From contig CM042087.1 in NCBI GenBank assembly GCA_023512835.1, positions 56,306,397-56,370,396 of the forward strand: DNA of 64,000 bases, written 5' to 3'. A program made the position numbers and the translations under genes. This document shows positions 45,581 to 57,020 of the stretch, piece after piece. Positions within the stretch are counted from its first letter, which is position 1. The number at the start of each line of letters is the position of its first letter. The notes under the pieces were generated by a model that did no database searches, was not told the origin of the DNA, and was given only the letters and a program-made list of their open reading frames with translations. The DNA is from Taxillus chinensis (taxonomy: Eukaryota; Streptophyta; Magnoliopsida; Santalales; Loranthaceae).

Positions 45581-45671
<91 letters not shown>
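45581..45671. repeat. (TAA)n microsatellite, about 30 units
   Basis: A perfect trinucleotide run of about 90 bp. A shorter (ATT)n run lies at about 46732-46757. Confidence 0.97.
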
Positions 45672-45672
<1 letters not shown>

Positions 45673-45732
45673 GCTTGGAATGAGGTAATAACAAGGCCCT
45701 TACACTTTTATTTCAAGGACTAGTCATCTTAT

Positions 45733-45753
45733 TGCAATAACTAGTCATCTATA
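45733..45753. repeat. Left arm of a 21-bp perfect inverted repeat
   Basis: TGCAATAACTAGTCATCTAT plus A; its exact complement is at 46762-46782. The arms are 1 kb apart, too long a match for chance, possibly ends of an old DNA element. No target duplication is evident. Confidence 0.7.
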
Positions 45754-45777
45754 TATGCACATAAATAATTTAACAAG

Positions 45778-46196
45778 TGGTGTAAAACGGTCCAATCAAG
45801 GTTCAATCGGTCCAATTAAGGTTCAATCCACTTAAAATGGGATCTATCTAGCCTGACCCGTGTGAACGCACTCAAGAGTTTTTATTTTTATTATTTTTTT
45901 AAACAGATTTCATATTTTATGTAAATAATATAATTTTAAAAAATATAATAAAATTTATTAATATATATATTTGATTACAGGTGAATATTAAAATATTAAT
46001 TTCCTCGTCATAATTATAAAATAAGATTAAAATTAAAATTAATTTGATTTAATTTTATTAATTAATTTTAAATTAAAAAAAAAAAAAAAAGTCAGCACAC
46101 AGGCTCCGCAGACTCTTACGGACCAGGCGGAATCGATTCTATCCAGTCCATCTAAAACGCTCCGTCACGGGCCAGCCCGCCCATTTTACACTCCTG
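45778..46196. mobile_element. MITE-like element with short TIRs
   Basis: Left end GGTGTAAAACGG and right end CCATTTTACACTCC are near-complements (G-TGTAAAA-GG). The terminal zones contain GGTCCAATC and CGGGCCAGCCCGCC words typical of such elements; the centre is AT-rich. No clear duplication flanks it. Confidence 0.5.
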
Positions 46197-46305
46197 TCTA
46201 AATCTGAAATCAGTCAATCACCAATATCAATTCACTATTTGCAGTGGCCCTGCCGTGCCGTGCCGTGCCGTCACCATTATTAACGTTTCTTGCCTCTGCG
46301 CCCCG

Positions 46306-46434
46306 ATGGCCGATGCGAAACCCCAAACGAAAGAAAACGAAAGCATTGTCCTCGTGACGCCACATCAATCAACAAGCCCTCTAATTATGAGTATGGAAAA
46401 AAACATAAAACCAATCAGATTCAATATCCAATAA
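46306..46434 (+). CDS. Candidate short coding frame, possibly a first exon
   Basis: A 42-codon frame (MADAKPQTKENESIVLVTPH, then QSTSPLIMSMEKN) follows a GC-richer stretch with GCCGT repeats that could be a 5' leader. The composition looks like a plant protein N-terminus, but I recognise no family and there is no splice donor in frame before the stop. It may be a first exon cut off from its gene, or chance. Confidence 0.3.
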   Translation: MADAKPQTKENESIVLVTPHQSTSPLIMSMEKNIKPIRFNIQ

Positions 46435-46761
46435 TGTATTCAATTGGTAAACACTACGGGAATATATCAAAAGTTTTATTCCTATTTTAATAGTTATTTT
46501 TATACGGAAAATATAATAAAAGTTTGTTTTTATTTTTTTACTAACTAATAAAAATAATTATTTATTATATTATATTTTTATAATTAAAGATATAATATTT
46601 CTAAAAACAATCTAAAACAAATGAAACAAACCTGTCAGTGCTTTCAGGATTATTCTTTTTAATTAACTTGGGTCATTACCCGCCGTATTATATGATGAAT
46701 TTTTTTAATGATTTGATCTATATTTTTTAATTTTATTATTATTATTATTATTATTAACTTT

Positions 46762-46782
46762 TATAGATGACTAGTTATTGCA
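46762..46782. repeat. Right arm of the 21-bp inverted repeat
   Basis: Exact complement of 45733-45753. Confidence 0.7.
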
Positions 46783-46894
46783 GAATTAATTATTAGTTTA
46801 AATATAGTGAGCTAATTAAATTTATATTTTAATTAAATAATTGATTTTAAACTTTAAGTAAAACTTATTATGCTAATCGAATTATATGAAGTAA

Positions 46895-47283
46895 GAGCCT
46901 TTACAGTGGGTTCAATAAATTTTAGTTAAAATTTAACTATAAATTTAATTTTTATAAAATTTGATCAGTTAAAATTTATGCTAGTATTTATGGGCTCAGC
47001 AAAATTTTAATATTTATATTAAAATATTAATTTCGTGTTCCGATAATAGCTCACCACGCCACAGATTTGGCCAGGAGAGAGGAGAGAGGAGTGAGAAAGC
47101 ATATTATTTTATTTTAAAAAAAAAAAAGAATAGCTAACAGGAAATGCCTCGCTAGATTTGGCCAGTGAAACATAACTAGCTACTTTTGAAGCTATTTTAT
47201 TGAGTTTGCTGTAAAGGTCTTTTAATGCTTTTTAGCTAAAATTTAACAAAAATTTAGATTTATTGAGCCCACTGTGAGTGCTC
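46895..47283. mobile_element. Tourist-like (PIF/Harbinger) MITE, 389 bp
   Basis: Terminal inverted repeats of about 28 bp: left GAGCCTTTACAGTGGGTTCA, right complement GAGCACTCACAGTGGGCTCA, each continuing ATAAAT. Flanked by TAA on both sides (46892-46894, 47284-47286), the 3-bp target preference of Harbinger elements. No coding sequence. Confidence 0.87.
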
Positions 47284-47286
47284 TAA

Positions 47287-47831
47287 AAAGACATGTACAT
47301 CCATTAGAAGATATTGTCTTACTTGCCTGTTTCATATGATTCACATATTCTAGCGTTTATCTAATTTGCTCACCTACTAACATCATCTAGTATTGATTTA
47401 ACGAATAATACTATGCCCATATATATTATGTAGCTAAATCGCACAGGATTACTTTCATCGCTGTTGGATTGATATTAATTTTTTTATTCATACCAATCAA
47501 ACAGGCAAATAAGATATTCTTGCACAAATACAATATACCTTAATAGACTTTTTAATTTAAATTTCAAAAAAACTAATCCAAATAAAATTACATTTGTACG
47601 CATGAAAAATCAAAAGGATAAATATAAATCAAAATATAGTTTTTAAAAAAATTCAGCTTAAGATTAATATAAACCGAAGAATTTGATTTAAATTTTCATT
47701 TGACAATAGAGCTAACCAAATCATTTATAGTCAATTACTATAAATGAGTTCATATACTTAATATAATATTGTTTAATGTTAATAATACATAATATTTGGT
47801 GATTACTTCAAACGTAATAAGTTAATTTAGA
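47287..47831. other. AT-rich spacer
   Basis: About 540 bp AT-rich, no feature seen. Confidence 0.5.
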
Positions 47832-48054
47832 TGTAGATTGCGTGAAAACAAATTGAGGAAGAAAATATGAAAAAAAAAGTAATATTTTTTCTTTATTCAT
47901 TCGTATATACAAAGTATCTATTTATAGACATGTATAAGAGAATATTTTGTAATACAAAATCAAGTAATTTAATTATGTAATCAACTATAATATACCTAAA
48001 TCAATTATAATTAATTATAATCAAGGAAGAGTTATCTTTAAAATATATCTAACA
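47832..48054 (-). mobile_element. Short LTR-like sequence abutting the LINE
   Basis: In minus orientation it starts TGTTAGATATATTTTAAAG and has a TATA box (TATAAATA) about 130 bp in, then an AATAAAG signal-like word, and ends near CTACA. This is the layout of a small copia LTR. Flanks do not match, and the LINE reading stops exactly at its edge. Confidence 0.45.
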
Positions 48055-49473
48055 CCATAAGAATTATCAAGTTTTAATTCACAAAGATCATCATATATAA
48101 TATCCCAACAAGATTGAAAAAACATAGCAATAAATCCATTAGAGCCAACAATGGGATAAATCTTTAAAAACTACTTTCCTAATTTTAGCAATGGCGGGGA
48201 TCCTATTAAGCTCAATATTAGCAATCACAAAAAGCAACAAGAAAATAAAGCTAAAATCAACACTAGAGTCAATCAAGGCATCATGGGAAAACATATACGA
48301 AAAGTAGGAAACAACAAAAGCATGAATATCACTCAAAGAAGTCAAAACAGTGCCAAAATCCTCCCTAATGGCAAAAATATGATATCTAGCATGTTTTTTC
48401 CTAACTAACATATGATAGTAGTTAGTATTTCGCTCACCATCCATAAGCCATTTGCACCCGGATTTTCGGTGCCAATACTGTTTCTTATAAGACAAATATT
48501 GATTAAGCAAAGCATTGCTTTTAATTAATTTCATCTTATTATAGTCACTGGGATCATTTTGGCAAATAATTTCTAAAGCAACACATTCATTTTCATGTTG
48601 TTTGAGCTAAGAAAATATCACCAAAATCATGCTTATTCCATTTTTGCTAATTCACTCTTAAGACGTTGCTATTTAAACCAAAATTGTGAACCCTTGTGGC
48701 CTTCAAAGGAAGGTGCCAAGAAATTTAAACAACATTATAAAAATCATGGTGAAAAGTCCACATGTTTAAAATTTGAAAGGAATTAGGGCTAGAATGGTCT
48801 TATTTACTACAAGAAAATAATATAGGACAATGATCAAAACCATCCCTAGCACGATTAAAAATGGAACATTTATCAAACAAGTAATCCCATTTAGCATTTA
48901 CCACAACTCTAGCTAATCATTCATAAATAGTTCTAGTAGTCCAAGTGAAAGGATTACTTATAAAGGGCACATCAATCAAACCATAATCCATCAAATAATT
49001 AGCAAGTTCTTCCAAATTATTAAGATTAGGAGTGGCTCCACTTTCATACTGGACTTTAATAACATTAAAATCACCATCAACAAGCCAAGGCATATCAATA
49101 GAATCAGCAATAGCAACCATTTCATCCCGAAGACAACATCGCTTAACAGGAGTGTTTTTAGCATAAATAAAAGAACCACAAAGTGGGTGGGGAAAAGAGG
49201 GAAAATTAAAATAGAAAGACAAACACTAAGCATGGCTCCTAAGCACAGAAGCATGAATAGTATCAGACCAAAATACCCAAATTTTATTAGAACAATTATC
49301 ATAATATTGAGAAAAACCAAGCATGTGACATAGTACGGAAGAGAAGAGACATCAACCATGAGTTCAATAATAGCAATAATTTTTATATTATGTATTTTCA
49401 TAAATTGTTTGAGATGGTAAATGCCAGGTTTGGAGGCAATGATATAGATATTCCAAATAAGAGAACTAATCAT
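48055..49473 (-). pseudogene. LINE ORF2: endonuclease to RT start
   Basis: Begins MISSLIWNI (normal ...NIRGLGNKP-type start, here partly changed), IHNIKIIAIIELMVD. In another frame MPWLVDGDFNVIK carries the endonuclease Asp/Asn pair and FISNPFTWTTR the end of the domain. CKWLMDGERNTNYYHMLVRK is the conserved block before RT, and at the very end VGSNGFIAMFFQSCWDI, the first RT motif. At least three frame breaks. Confidence 0.85.
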
Positions 49474-49999
49474 TAGAAACTAAAAAATAGATAAAAACTT
49501 GAGGATAAACCTAGACAACCAGAATTTAAAGTGAGCCTAGGGGAGCTGCAAAGGTGGATTGGCTTCGCATAAGGCAACGATACTGTTGGGGGACCATGAG
49601 GTGTTTTCCAGGGTGATCAAATCTACCTGCTTCATATGGGGCACAAACTGCAGAGGGGGTGGTGCTACTTGGGGAGGTTAGCCTCCTAGTCAGTGCAGCT
49701 AGAAAAAGTAATTAAAGCTAGATTGTATGGCTCAGAATCTAAATTGGAATCTGCATCTACATTGATAAGGTTAGTAACACCTGCACTAGTTTGAAATAAA
49801 TGATGAGGAAGTTGAGTACCAGGGATAACAACTATAAAATTCACACAAGGCACAATATCAAGTAAATGAGTATGCTATCATGAGAACTAGAGTGTGTGTG
49901 AGTGGAAGTGTCACCTTCAAGCAAAATTAGTTTGGATGTATTTTTAGGTAATCTAGTAAGAAAGGGAGGAGGGGGCTGCTAGTTGGGTGCTACAAATAG

Positions 50000-50605
50000 G
50001 GGTATGCATGGTTCGGGTGAAAGGCTAAATCATTAACCGACCCGTCCTTAGCGGGTGACTAATTCTTCCAACTTTCAACTGACCCATCAACCTCAATAAT
50101 CGGCGGATTTATTAGTTTTTTGGTGGGTACTAACCGGCGTGTATGGTGGGTTGAGCAGGTGTCAACCGCCATTTACCGATATATAATTAGACGACATATA
50201 CTGAAAAAATTGAACATATAAACTATAAAATAATTATAATCAAAAGTATATTATTTTATTCACTAAGTATTCATAATTACATATGATGAAATATGTTAGA
50301 TTCATGGATCACAGCATCACAAACTCACAATCATATGCATTGCACCGCATAGCTCTCACCTCTCGCAATGGGAGAGACAATAATGAACTAATGTCTAATA
50401 TATAGATGATAAGGTTTACTTTATTTTTATAATGGGATGCGACGGGTAATATTGAACTAATGTCATTCTCACCCACTAATCGATCCAACCCACCAAAAAA
50501 TAAAATTTTCAATCGACCCACTCATTTATATAATTTTTATTCGCAGGTAGCAGGTAGGTTCGGGTTAGGTCGGGTGAGTAGAGCAGGTTGGCCGGGTAGA
50601 TGCAC
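50000..50605. mobile_element. hAT-type MITE (606 bp) inserted in the LINE
   Basis: Perfect 8-bp target duplication ACAAATAG (49992-49999 and 50606-50613), the hallmark of hAT elements. The left end GGGTATGCATGGTTCGGG and the complement of the right end GTGCATCTACCCGG are related. Subterminal zones are rich in CGGGT/ACCCG words. It has no transposase. Confidence 0.85.
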
Positions 50606-50613
50606 ACAAATAG

Positions 50614-51864
50614 CTACAACAATGTGGAGAGTGGGGTGGGGCGAGAGAGGGGGTTGGGTTAGGCTAATATCTAGTCCCTAGGTCGGGCAGCAAAAAGGGA
50701 AGCAGGACTATTAAAGGGCTGGCTAGAGGGCTGAAGAGGTTCAACAAGGGAGTGAGATGATGGTCCAGCAGCAGTCAGAGGAGTAAGAAAATCATGGGGA
50801 AAGGAATTAAGATTATCACTAGCCAAAAAGAGAAATCTATTATGAGAGGACCTTACTAGAGGTGCAGTCACAGCAGCAGAGTAGCAAGTTTCTTTGTCCT
50901 ATGAACATCAAACCATTCCTGGGCAGCTTGGAGATTTTTTCTAGGTTTTGGTTAGGGCAGAACTAGGAAGTGTCTTGGGGAGGAGTGAGGGTTGGTTGTG
51001 GGGACTGGCCGGGACTAGTGGTTGAGGGGGGTGGTGTTAGAACATGGGTTGAGATGGGTAGAGCAGGGGTAAGTTCAGAGGTGGTTGGGGGTTGCGTAGA
51101 AGGTGCTTTGGTAGGTCCAAGCTTATTTCCATAGAGGAGAATGCAAGATTCATTAGCATGACCTAAATGCATGCAATTCAAATAAAAAGAAGGCATTTTT
51201 TCAAAAAAAAAAAACTTTCTGCCAAAAACCAGTGGTACTTTCTCTAGTTTTGTGATTTTAATAGAGGGTAGCTATAAACAATCAAATTCAATGCAAATGT
51301 GTGCAATGGAAAGATGATTGCCCTTAAAAGTGGCCTCATCCAGTTGGATAGGGGTCCGAAGGGATTTAGCAAGGTTCATTAAAGCTAACTTTTCATACAA
51401 AAATGCCTCAAATTAGGAAAAAATCCAAACAGGCACAATAAAGGATTCACATTTAAGAACAAATTCAATAGACTATTTGAGCACCCTCATTTTAAAAGCA
51501 TCAAAATACCAGTCCCTTTTAGCCCAAAGGCATTGATAATCAAGGTCATTAGTGAGTTTTATAAAGATATGCTTATAATCAAACCATTAAAGATCATAGG
51601 GTCCAATGAGATTTAGTTTTTTAAAGAATTCATGCAACTCAGTTAGCTTAGGGGCATGACCAAATTTTTCCACCATCATCCGTTGATGGGGGCTACTAAA
51701 GCAAAAATCTCATCATCAAAGAACACAATAGTAAGGGCATTTTGAAATGTTTCAATAGGCCTAAACCTAGTAACAATGGCCTGAGATTTACCATAGAGCA
51801 TAAATTGACATGTTTTATTGAAGGCAACTAAGAAGTTGGTATTTAAGCAACTATTTCCCCTCAA
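50614..51864 (-). pseudogene. LINE ORF1 (DUF4283-type nucleic-acid-binding protein)
   Basis: From right to left: a start region (FVAFNKTCQF-like, FFDDEIFALVAP), a broken DUF4283-like middle, then MPSFYLNCMHLGHANESC, the CCHC knuckle preceding ORF1's tail; the first Cys is Tyr. A Pro/Ser/Thr-rich tail (APSTQPPTTSELTPALPIST) follows, as in plant L1 ORF1. Several stops. Confidence 0.72.
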
Positions 51865-52084
51865 TCTTTCTTGGAAGCTCTCTATTCATGTGATTTTTTG
51901 TCCTTTTAAATATTTTTATAGTACAAATTTAAAAACCAAGTAAAACTTTTCATACCTAAAATGGGTACCAAGTTTCGAATGATAAGTGTGCTAGTCATTT
52001 CCCATATATATAACGTACTTTATAGTAATGTTGACCATTTTCTTTCCCTTTCAAATTTTTTCTAAAAACATATGAAATCCAACC

Positions 52085-52245
52085 AACCAATCAAATTGCT
52101 AACAATAAAATCCCCCCGCCCCCTTCGTGTCTATCTATGAGACACAAAATTAATTCAAGTTAGCTATTGCCACACATGAAAATCGAACCCAAGACTTAAG
52201 GTATCCTAAGGCGCACCGCACACTACTGGACCAACCTGTGAATGC
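52085..52245 (-). mobile_element. tRNA-derived SINE
   Basis: On the minus strand a Pol III promoter is visible: box A-like GGTTGGTCCAGTAGTG (about 52224-52239) and box B-like GGGTTCGATT (52181-52190), about 40 bp apart. A unique tail follows to a pyrimidine/poly-G stretch (GAAGGGGGCGGGGGGATTTT). Exact ends are uncertain. Confidence 0.55.
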
Positions 52246-52515
52246 CATTTTTTTTCTAGTTTTAGTACTAGGTGTTGAACTACACTCTTTTTTAGTTGAT
52301 GATAACCCAATAATCTTTCTTTATTTTATTTTGTTTAATTTGAATAAGAACTTGTTGCGATAACTAGAGGTCAAAAGCAAGTTCAAATGAAAAAGTTATT
52401 TTCAATATTCACAAACAAATTTATGATGTTTTTTTTACTAAACTAATAATTAGTTGTATAAAAAAGTTATGTTTGCACATACATTTAATTTCGTGTTGAA
52501 ATTTACTTTTTATTA
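52246..52515. other. AT-rich spacer
   Basis: Nothing identified. Confidence 0.4.
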
Positions 52516-52696
52516 TGTTAGGAAATTGTTCAAAGAAAGAGAGAAAGCAAATGAAGTTTATATGGTGGAGCAAATCAAAAATTGTCAAACATGTTTCAAA
52601 GCCGTGTGGGTTGATATAGCGAATCTAAAACGAACAATATTGAAACAAGCATGCGAGCATGCGTCTTGACCCAGTCCTAACAAGTGATATTAGAGC
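52516..52696 (+). mobile_element. TRIM3-family LTR with primer-binding site
   Basis: TGTTAGGAAATTGTTC to GACCCAGTCCTAACA (52516-52682), then AG and TGATATTAGAGC (52685-52696), a decayed initiator tRNA-Met site. It shares with TRIM3 the line TTTCAAAGCCGTGTGGGTTG, GCGAATC and the CATGCGAGCATGCG zone. No second LTR was found to the right, so it is a 5' fragment. Confidence 0.7.
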
Positions 52697-53614
52697 TTGG
52701 ATGTCCCCAAAAAGGTATTCCATAAGTAAAGAACATCACTAAAAAATATTAAATATTAGAGGAACAAAGTGGAGAAAATAAGTGAAACATATTGGACATA
52801 CGTTTATCTTTCAAAACAAGTATGTCCTCGATTGTATTTGTGAACATATCTTATTTCATGTCTGGTGTTGGTCCTTAAAAGTTTAGAGGGTGGGGTAAAT
52901 AGGACTCTCTACTTTCTTCACACGGCTTCTGGTTGATTATTGAAAATAAATTAATCGTACGGAAGAAAATCATAACTAGTGAAAGTATAATATTTTATTA
53001 TTAAAGGATAAATACAACAATACAAAAGCAAATCTATGTTGATTACAACAAGTTTTGATCTACTTCAATGAATATCTCACTTCTTAAAAAAAAAAATAGT
53101 CTCTTTAGTTCTATTCTATTTCTTATACAATGCACACTCAAAATATTACACAAAATATTATCAATGGAAACACTCTTTCTTTATTGAGATTTCAAATACT
53201 TATACAAAATCGATCTCAGTACCACCTTGGTACTTGCTTGATTCAGTCTTGATCAAGCTGTTGCATTAATTATGTCTTCTCTTTGGTAAGTTATACAACA
53301 ATGCTCGAAGATATTGGAAGTTGATAGAACAATAAATACGTTTGTGTAGTTCAAATGTATATGACCGCCTTTGTTAGCCAATCCGAACATTCCACATGTA
53401 GATAGTCATTTAACTTTGATGTGAGCTTTTAATATTATGCTTGATCTTTAAGAGTGAGTTCCAAGGCTTTAGAGTGAATACTAGGCTTGTGTGGTTATAC
53501 CGGGACCTTGGTGGTTATAACCAAACATTGAGGTTATACCAAGACTTTGAGTTTATATTGGATCTTTGAAGTTATACCGAAACTCTTATGACTATTGGAT
53601 AAGGAACTTGGTTA
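52697..53614. other. Spacer with GGTTATACC repeats
   Basis: No coding sequence. The stretch 53490-53600 has five or six degenerate units around GGTTATACCGGGACCTTG or CGAAACT, possibly part of an old LTR. Confidence 0.45.
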
Positions 53615-54560
53615 TAGGGGTGTTCATTAGTCGGTTTGGGCGGATTAGACCATCTGTCCAAATTACAATTCGAGTTCTTGATCGGGTTGGATGGGTTGGG
53701 CAACCCACCCAATGCATGAAGCTCCATTAGGTTGAACCGACCGACCGGTAGTTTGGTAGGGTTAGTTGGTTCAACCGGATCAACCTAATTGAAATACATA
53801 ACATTAAAGATTACAAACTCATTTTCAAAAAATATAAATGTAAAATAATAAAAGCAAAGCATTGCCAAACTAAAATGTAATAACTTTTATAACATACAGT
53901 CATAACATAAATAAATAAAAAATGTAAACACTTCATCAAAATTCAACAACACTTACATTTTCTAGTTTTACACGATTCATTCTAGAAATAAACCATTGCC
54001 AATTTCCTAGTGCAAAGTACAGACAAAAAAATAACATCAAAGAAGATGGTCCTTCTCATTTTTTGTACTTTCTATATTATACCAAACTCTAAGGCTTCTC
54101 CAAAATCCAAGAAAACCATGAATGAACAAAAAAATCTATGGAATTTAAAAATGAAATTACTTTCAAATCAGGAGAAGGATGTGCCACTTCTGAATTGAAG
54201 AGAAGGTTGAAGTCCTGAGTGTCGACAATCGACAGATCCACAAGCTCCACTAAATCGAAGAGAAGGTTGGGACTTGTCAATCTCGTCTTCATCGAACAGG
54301 AGCTTCTACCGTTTGGTACTCCAAACCTTGCACTTCGAGGACCAAGGAAACAAAAAGTCACTGTCCACCACTCCACCTAGTGATTCGCTCAAACTCAGAG
54401 TCTCTAGGACACAAAATAAAATATGTAAATCTAATCTATCATTTACTTTCGGTCGGTTTCAAGTTACTTTGGGTTGAGTCGCCTAGAACCAAAATTCATC
54501 CAATTAAAGATTGGATGGCTTGATGTTTGGTTTGAGTTCATTCGGGTCGAGTCTTGGTTT
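53615..54560. mobile_element. hAT-like MITE remnant
   Basis: It begins TAGGGGTGTTCATTAGTCGG, the type of end seen at 62604, and has the subterminal CGGGTTGG/CAACCC words of these elements. Similar words recur near 54470-54560 (GGGTCGAGTC). The matching right terminus and duplication are not visible, so it is truncated or decayed. Confidence 0.4.
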
Positions 54561-55045
54561 TGACATTAGATCAATACAATTCACAAGGATTTGTAATGCA
54601 TCCTTCAAATTTATATCTATGTTAGATCCAACATTTAGTTAGCCTCTTTCTTTCTAGGGAGGCAATGTAGCCCCCAATCCAAGATGTAATGATTTTGACA
54701 TTAGATTGATGTTTTAATCATTAAGTTTCATTTAAATTATACCTTACCTTTAAAGTTTGATTTTATACATAAATCAACTTATCTTAACCCTAGTGTAGGG
54801 CAGATATAGGCATTTTAGGTTAGATATAATACAAAGCGGACCAAGCTTATAATACATTTAATTGACATAAATTTTAAAGACGTGTATTTGGATAGGGATG
54901 AGAGTCAGTCTCCAGATGGTGTTAACAATATCTAAAAGGCGATGTGGTTGTCGATATAAACGTTTGGCTATAATTGAGCTCAATTTGAAGATTGGAGCTC
55001 TAAGAGGTTATTTTAGTAATTTGGATGAATTATATGGCTTTTAAC

Positions 55046-55091
<46 letters not shown>

Positions 55092-55603
55092 GACTTTAAA
55101 GAAAATAAATAAATTAATATAAATATAAAAGAAGAAAAAAGAAAAATTGAAGGTATATATGTATCGTATGTTCTTCATTCTACACTTGGTAAGAGAAAGA
55201 GGAAGATGGGATTTTAAATTGCAGTGTTTCAGGTAATCTGATCTTCGAGACTAAATTCAGGTAGGTGATTCTATGACTCTGCACCATTAAATACAATTAA
55301 ACATACTTAAATTGTAGAAAATTAAAGAATAAAGGAAGAACCCTAAAATTTAAAATTTTGGGAATTCATTATTGTTTGCTGAAATTGATTTTTGGAGTAA
55401 GTTTAGAATAACTATTTTATGTTGTCCAGCCCAATTTTGGGCTAAAGAATGAATTGAAATGGTGAAAATTTAGTGTTCTTGGAATTGGGTGTGTTCTTGG
55501 CCCTAGAACCCTAGAAATTAATATAGGATGTGTTTTGTTGCGTGATAATTCTTATTTATGCTTTGTTTGATTTCTATGATGTTATTAGGTAGATTATTTG
55601 GGC
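54561..55603. other. Spacer with (TTA)n microsatellite
   Basis: A pure (TTA)n run lies at about 55049-55091. A GAAAGAGGAAG-rich zone near 55190 and a few short frames are present; nothing recognised. Confidence 0.5.
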
Positions 55604-56075
55604 CACTAAAGAAGGTTAAAGATATAGTGGCATTTCAAAAATGCCGCCGATTATGGGGAAAATGCTGGTATAAATGTACACTGGCGAAAATCGGTGTCGC
55701 GATATCAATTTCCCAGCGTTTCTATAATACGTGGTATAAGATGCAATGTATGTTGGCGTTTATATAAACGCTGCAATAGTTTTTTTCTTTCCAGCGTTCT
55801 CCAAAACACCGGCATAAATTACGCCATATGAAGGCGTTTCTTAAAACGTCGGGGTATGTAGTATATGTTTCGATGCTTCATAAATGCCGGCATATGTGGT
55901 GTCCGTGCTAGCACTTTAGAAAACGTCGGGAGATATACTATTTGTGTCGATGCTTCATAAACGTCATCATATATGGTGGTCATTCTGGCGCTTAAAAAGT
56001 GCCGGGATAAATATGGTGTCGGTTCTGGAGCTTTATTTCCTTTGGTGGCACTTTAAAAACGCCGTGAAAATATAC
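55604..56075. repeat. CACTA subterminal hairpin repeats
   Basis: About ten copies of a short near-palindrome of the type GGCGTTT-N4-AAACGCC (for example GGCGTTTATATAAACGCTG, GGCATTTCAAAAATGCCG, GGCGCTTAAAAAGTGCCGGG) spaced about 40-55 bp. Such arrays bind the element's own transposase accessory protein in En/Spm; that role here is inferred. Confidence 0.87.
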
Positions 56076-56239
56076 TCTGGTAGCACATGTCCTGGGCTTT
56101 TCGTTGCAGATTAACCGGATTGCAATTTTTTTTATTCCTATTTCGTTGCAATATTTAACCCACAAATGACTTGATTCATTAAAGCAAATACACAACAATT
56201 CATAATATAATATACATGCTTCCATACAAACTTTTATAG

Positions 56240-57020
56240 TTATGAAGTACAAAATATGGAACATTTTCTCCTTCAATTCTATGCTCCTTGGTCATCTTCT
56301 TCGTGGTGGCGACTTGCACATGAAGACTTTGTTTGTAAACCCGGAGAAATATCATTTCTTGGACCACCACCAAGATTCTACAATTGAACACATATATAAG
56401 AATACATTTATATTACATACATTAAGTTTGAAAATAAAAATAATAACACTTACCACTCGAGGAAGTAATTGCTCAATCATCTGGAGTCGGTCCAAAATTT
56501 GCTTTTGTTCTTCTGCCCTTTGTTTTTTTTCTTCTGCCTGTTATTTTTTTCTTCTACCCTCTCTTATTCGAATTGCAAAATTTCTGTTGTAAAGTTTGAA
56601 TAGTGTTTACATCATTTAGATCTCGCTCCATTAATTCTGAATAGGTAGGTTGTGTAGATTTTGAAGACGAACTCCCTATAGGCCCAAATCCAAGGCCACG
56701 AATTCGGCCATATCATTTTTCTTTTGATATAACTTGACTATATATATCACCTTGTTCATAAACAATTTGGCTTTGAACCCCTTGGATTAACATCTTGTTG
56801 AAGTATTAATTGTTTCATTTCTTTCTACAAGCATATAAATCAATATTTAAATAAATTGAGACAATACGTCAACATAAAATCACATATTTTCAATATTTCT
56901 TCATTAACTACTACTTAAGATGTTTTTCGCAGCAATTTCGGTAACGGGTTCCCTATTTTTCCTCTTTCTACTTCGAATATATAAATATGTTCTAGTTTGT
57001 GCACGACCATCTTATTTTCC
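56240..57020 (-). pseudogene. Transposase_24-like (Ptta/En/Spm) protein, C-terminal part
   Basis: From right to left: REPVTEIAAKN-like text near 56940, then RIRGLGFGPIGSSS followed by KSTQPTYSELMERDLNDVN, a Glu/Gln/Lys-rich coiled-coil-like stretch (AEEKKQRAEEQKQILDRLQM), and a tail ending near 56250. The GRIRGLGFGP...S block is typical of the plant transposase family PF03004. Stops and shifts are present; the N-terminal part was not found. Confidence 0.7.

Larger units (their letters stand above)
48055..51864 (-). mobile_element. L1-type LINE, 3'-truncated, split by an hAT MITE
   Basis: ORF1 (51864 to 50614) and ORF2 (49473 to 48055) read leftwards. ORF2 has the endonuclease and the linker up to the first RT motif; RT itself and the 3' tail are missing because the element breaks at 48055. 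The hAT MITE at 50000-50605 separates ORF1 and ORF2. LINEs are usually truncated at the 5' end, so loss of the 3' end points to later deletion or insertion. Confidence 0.85.
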
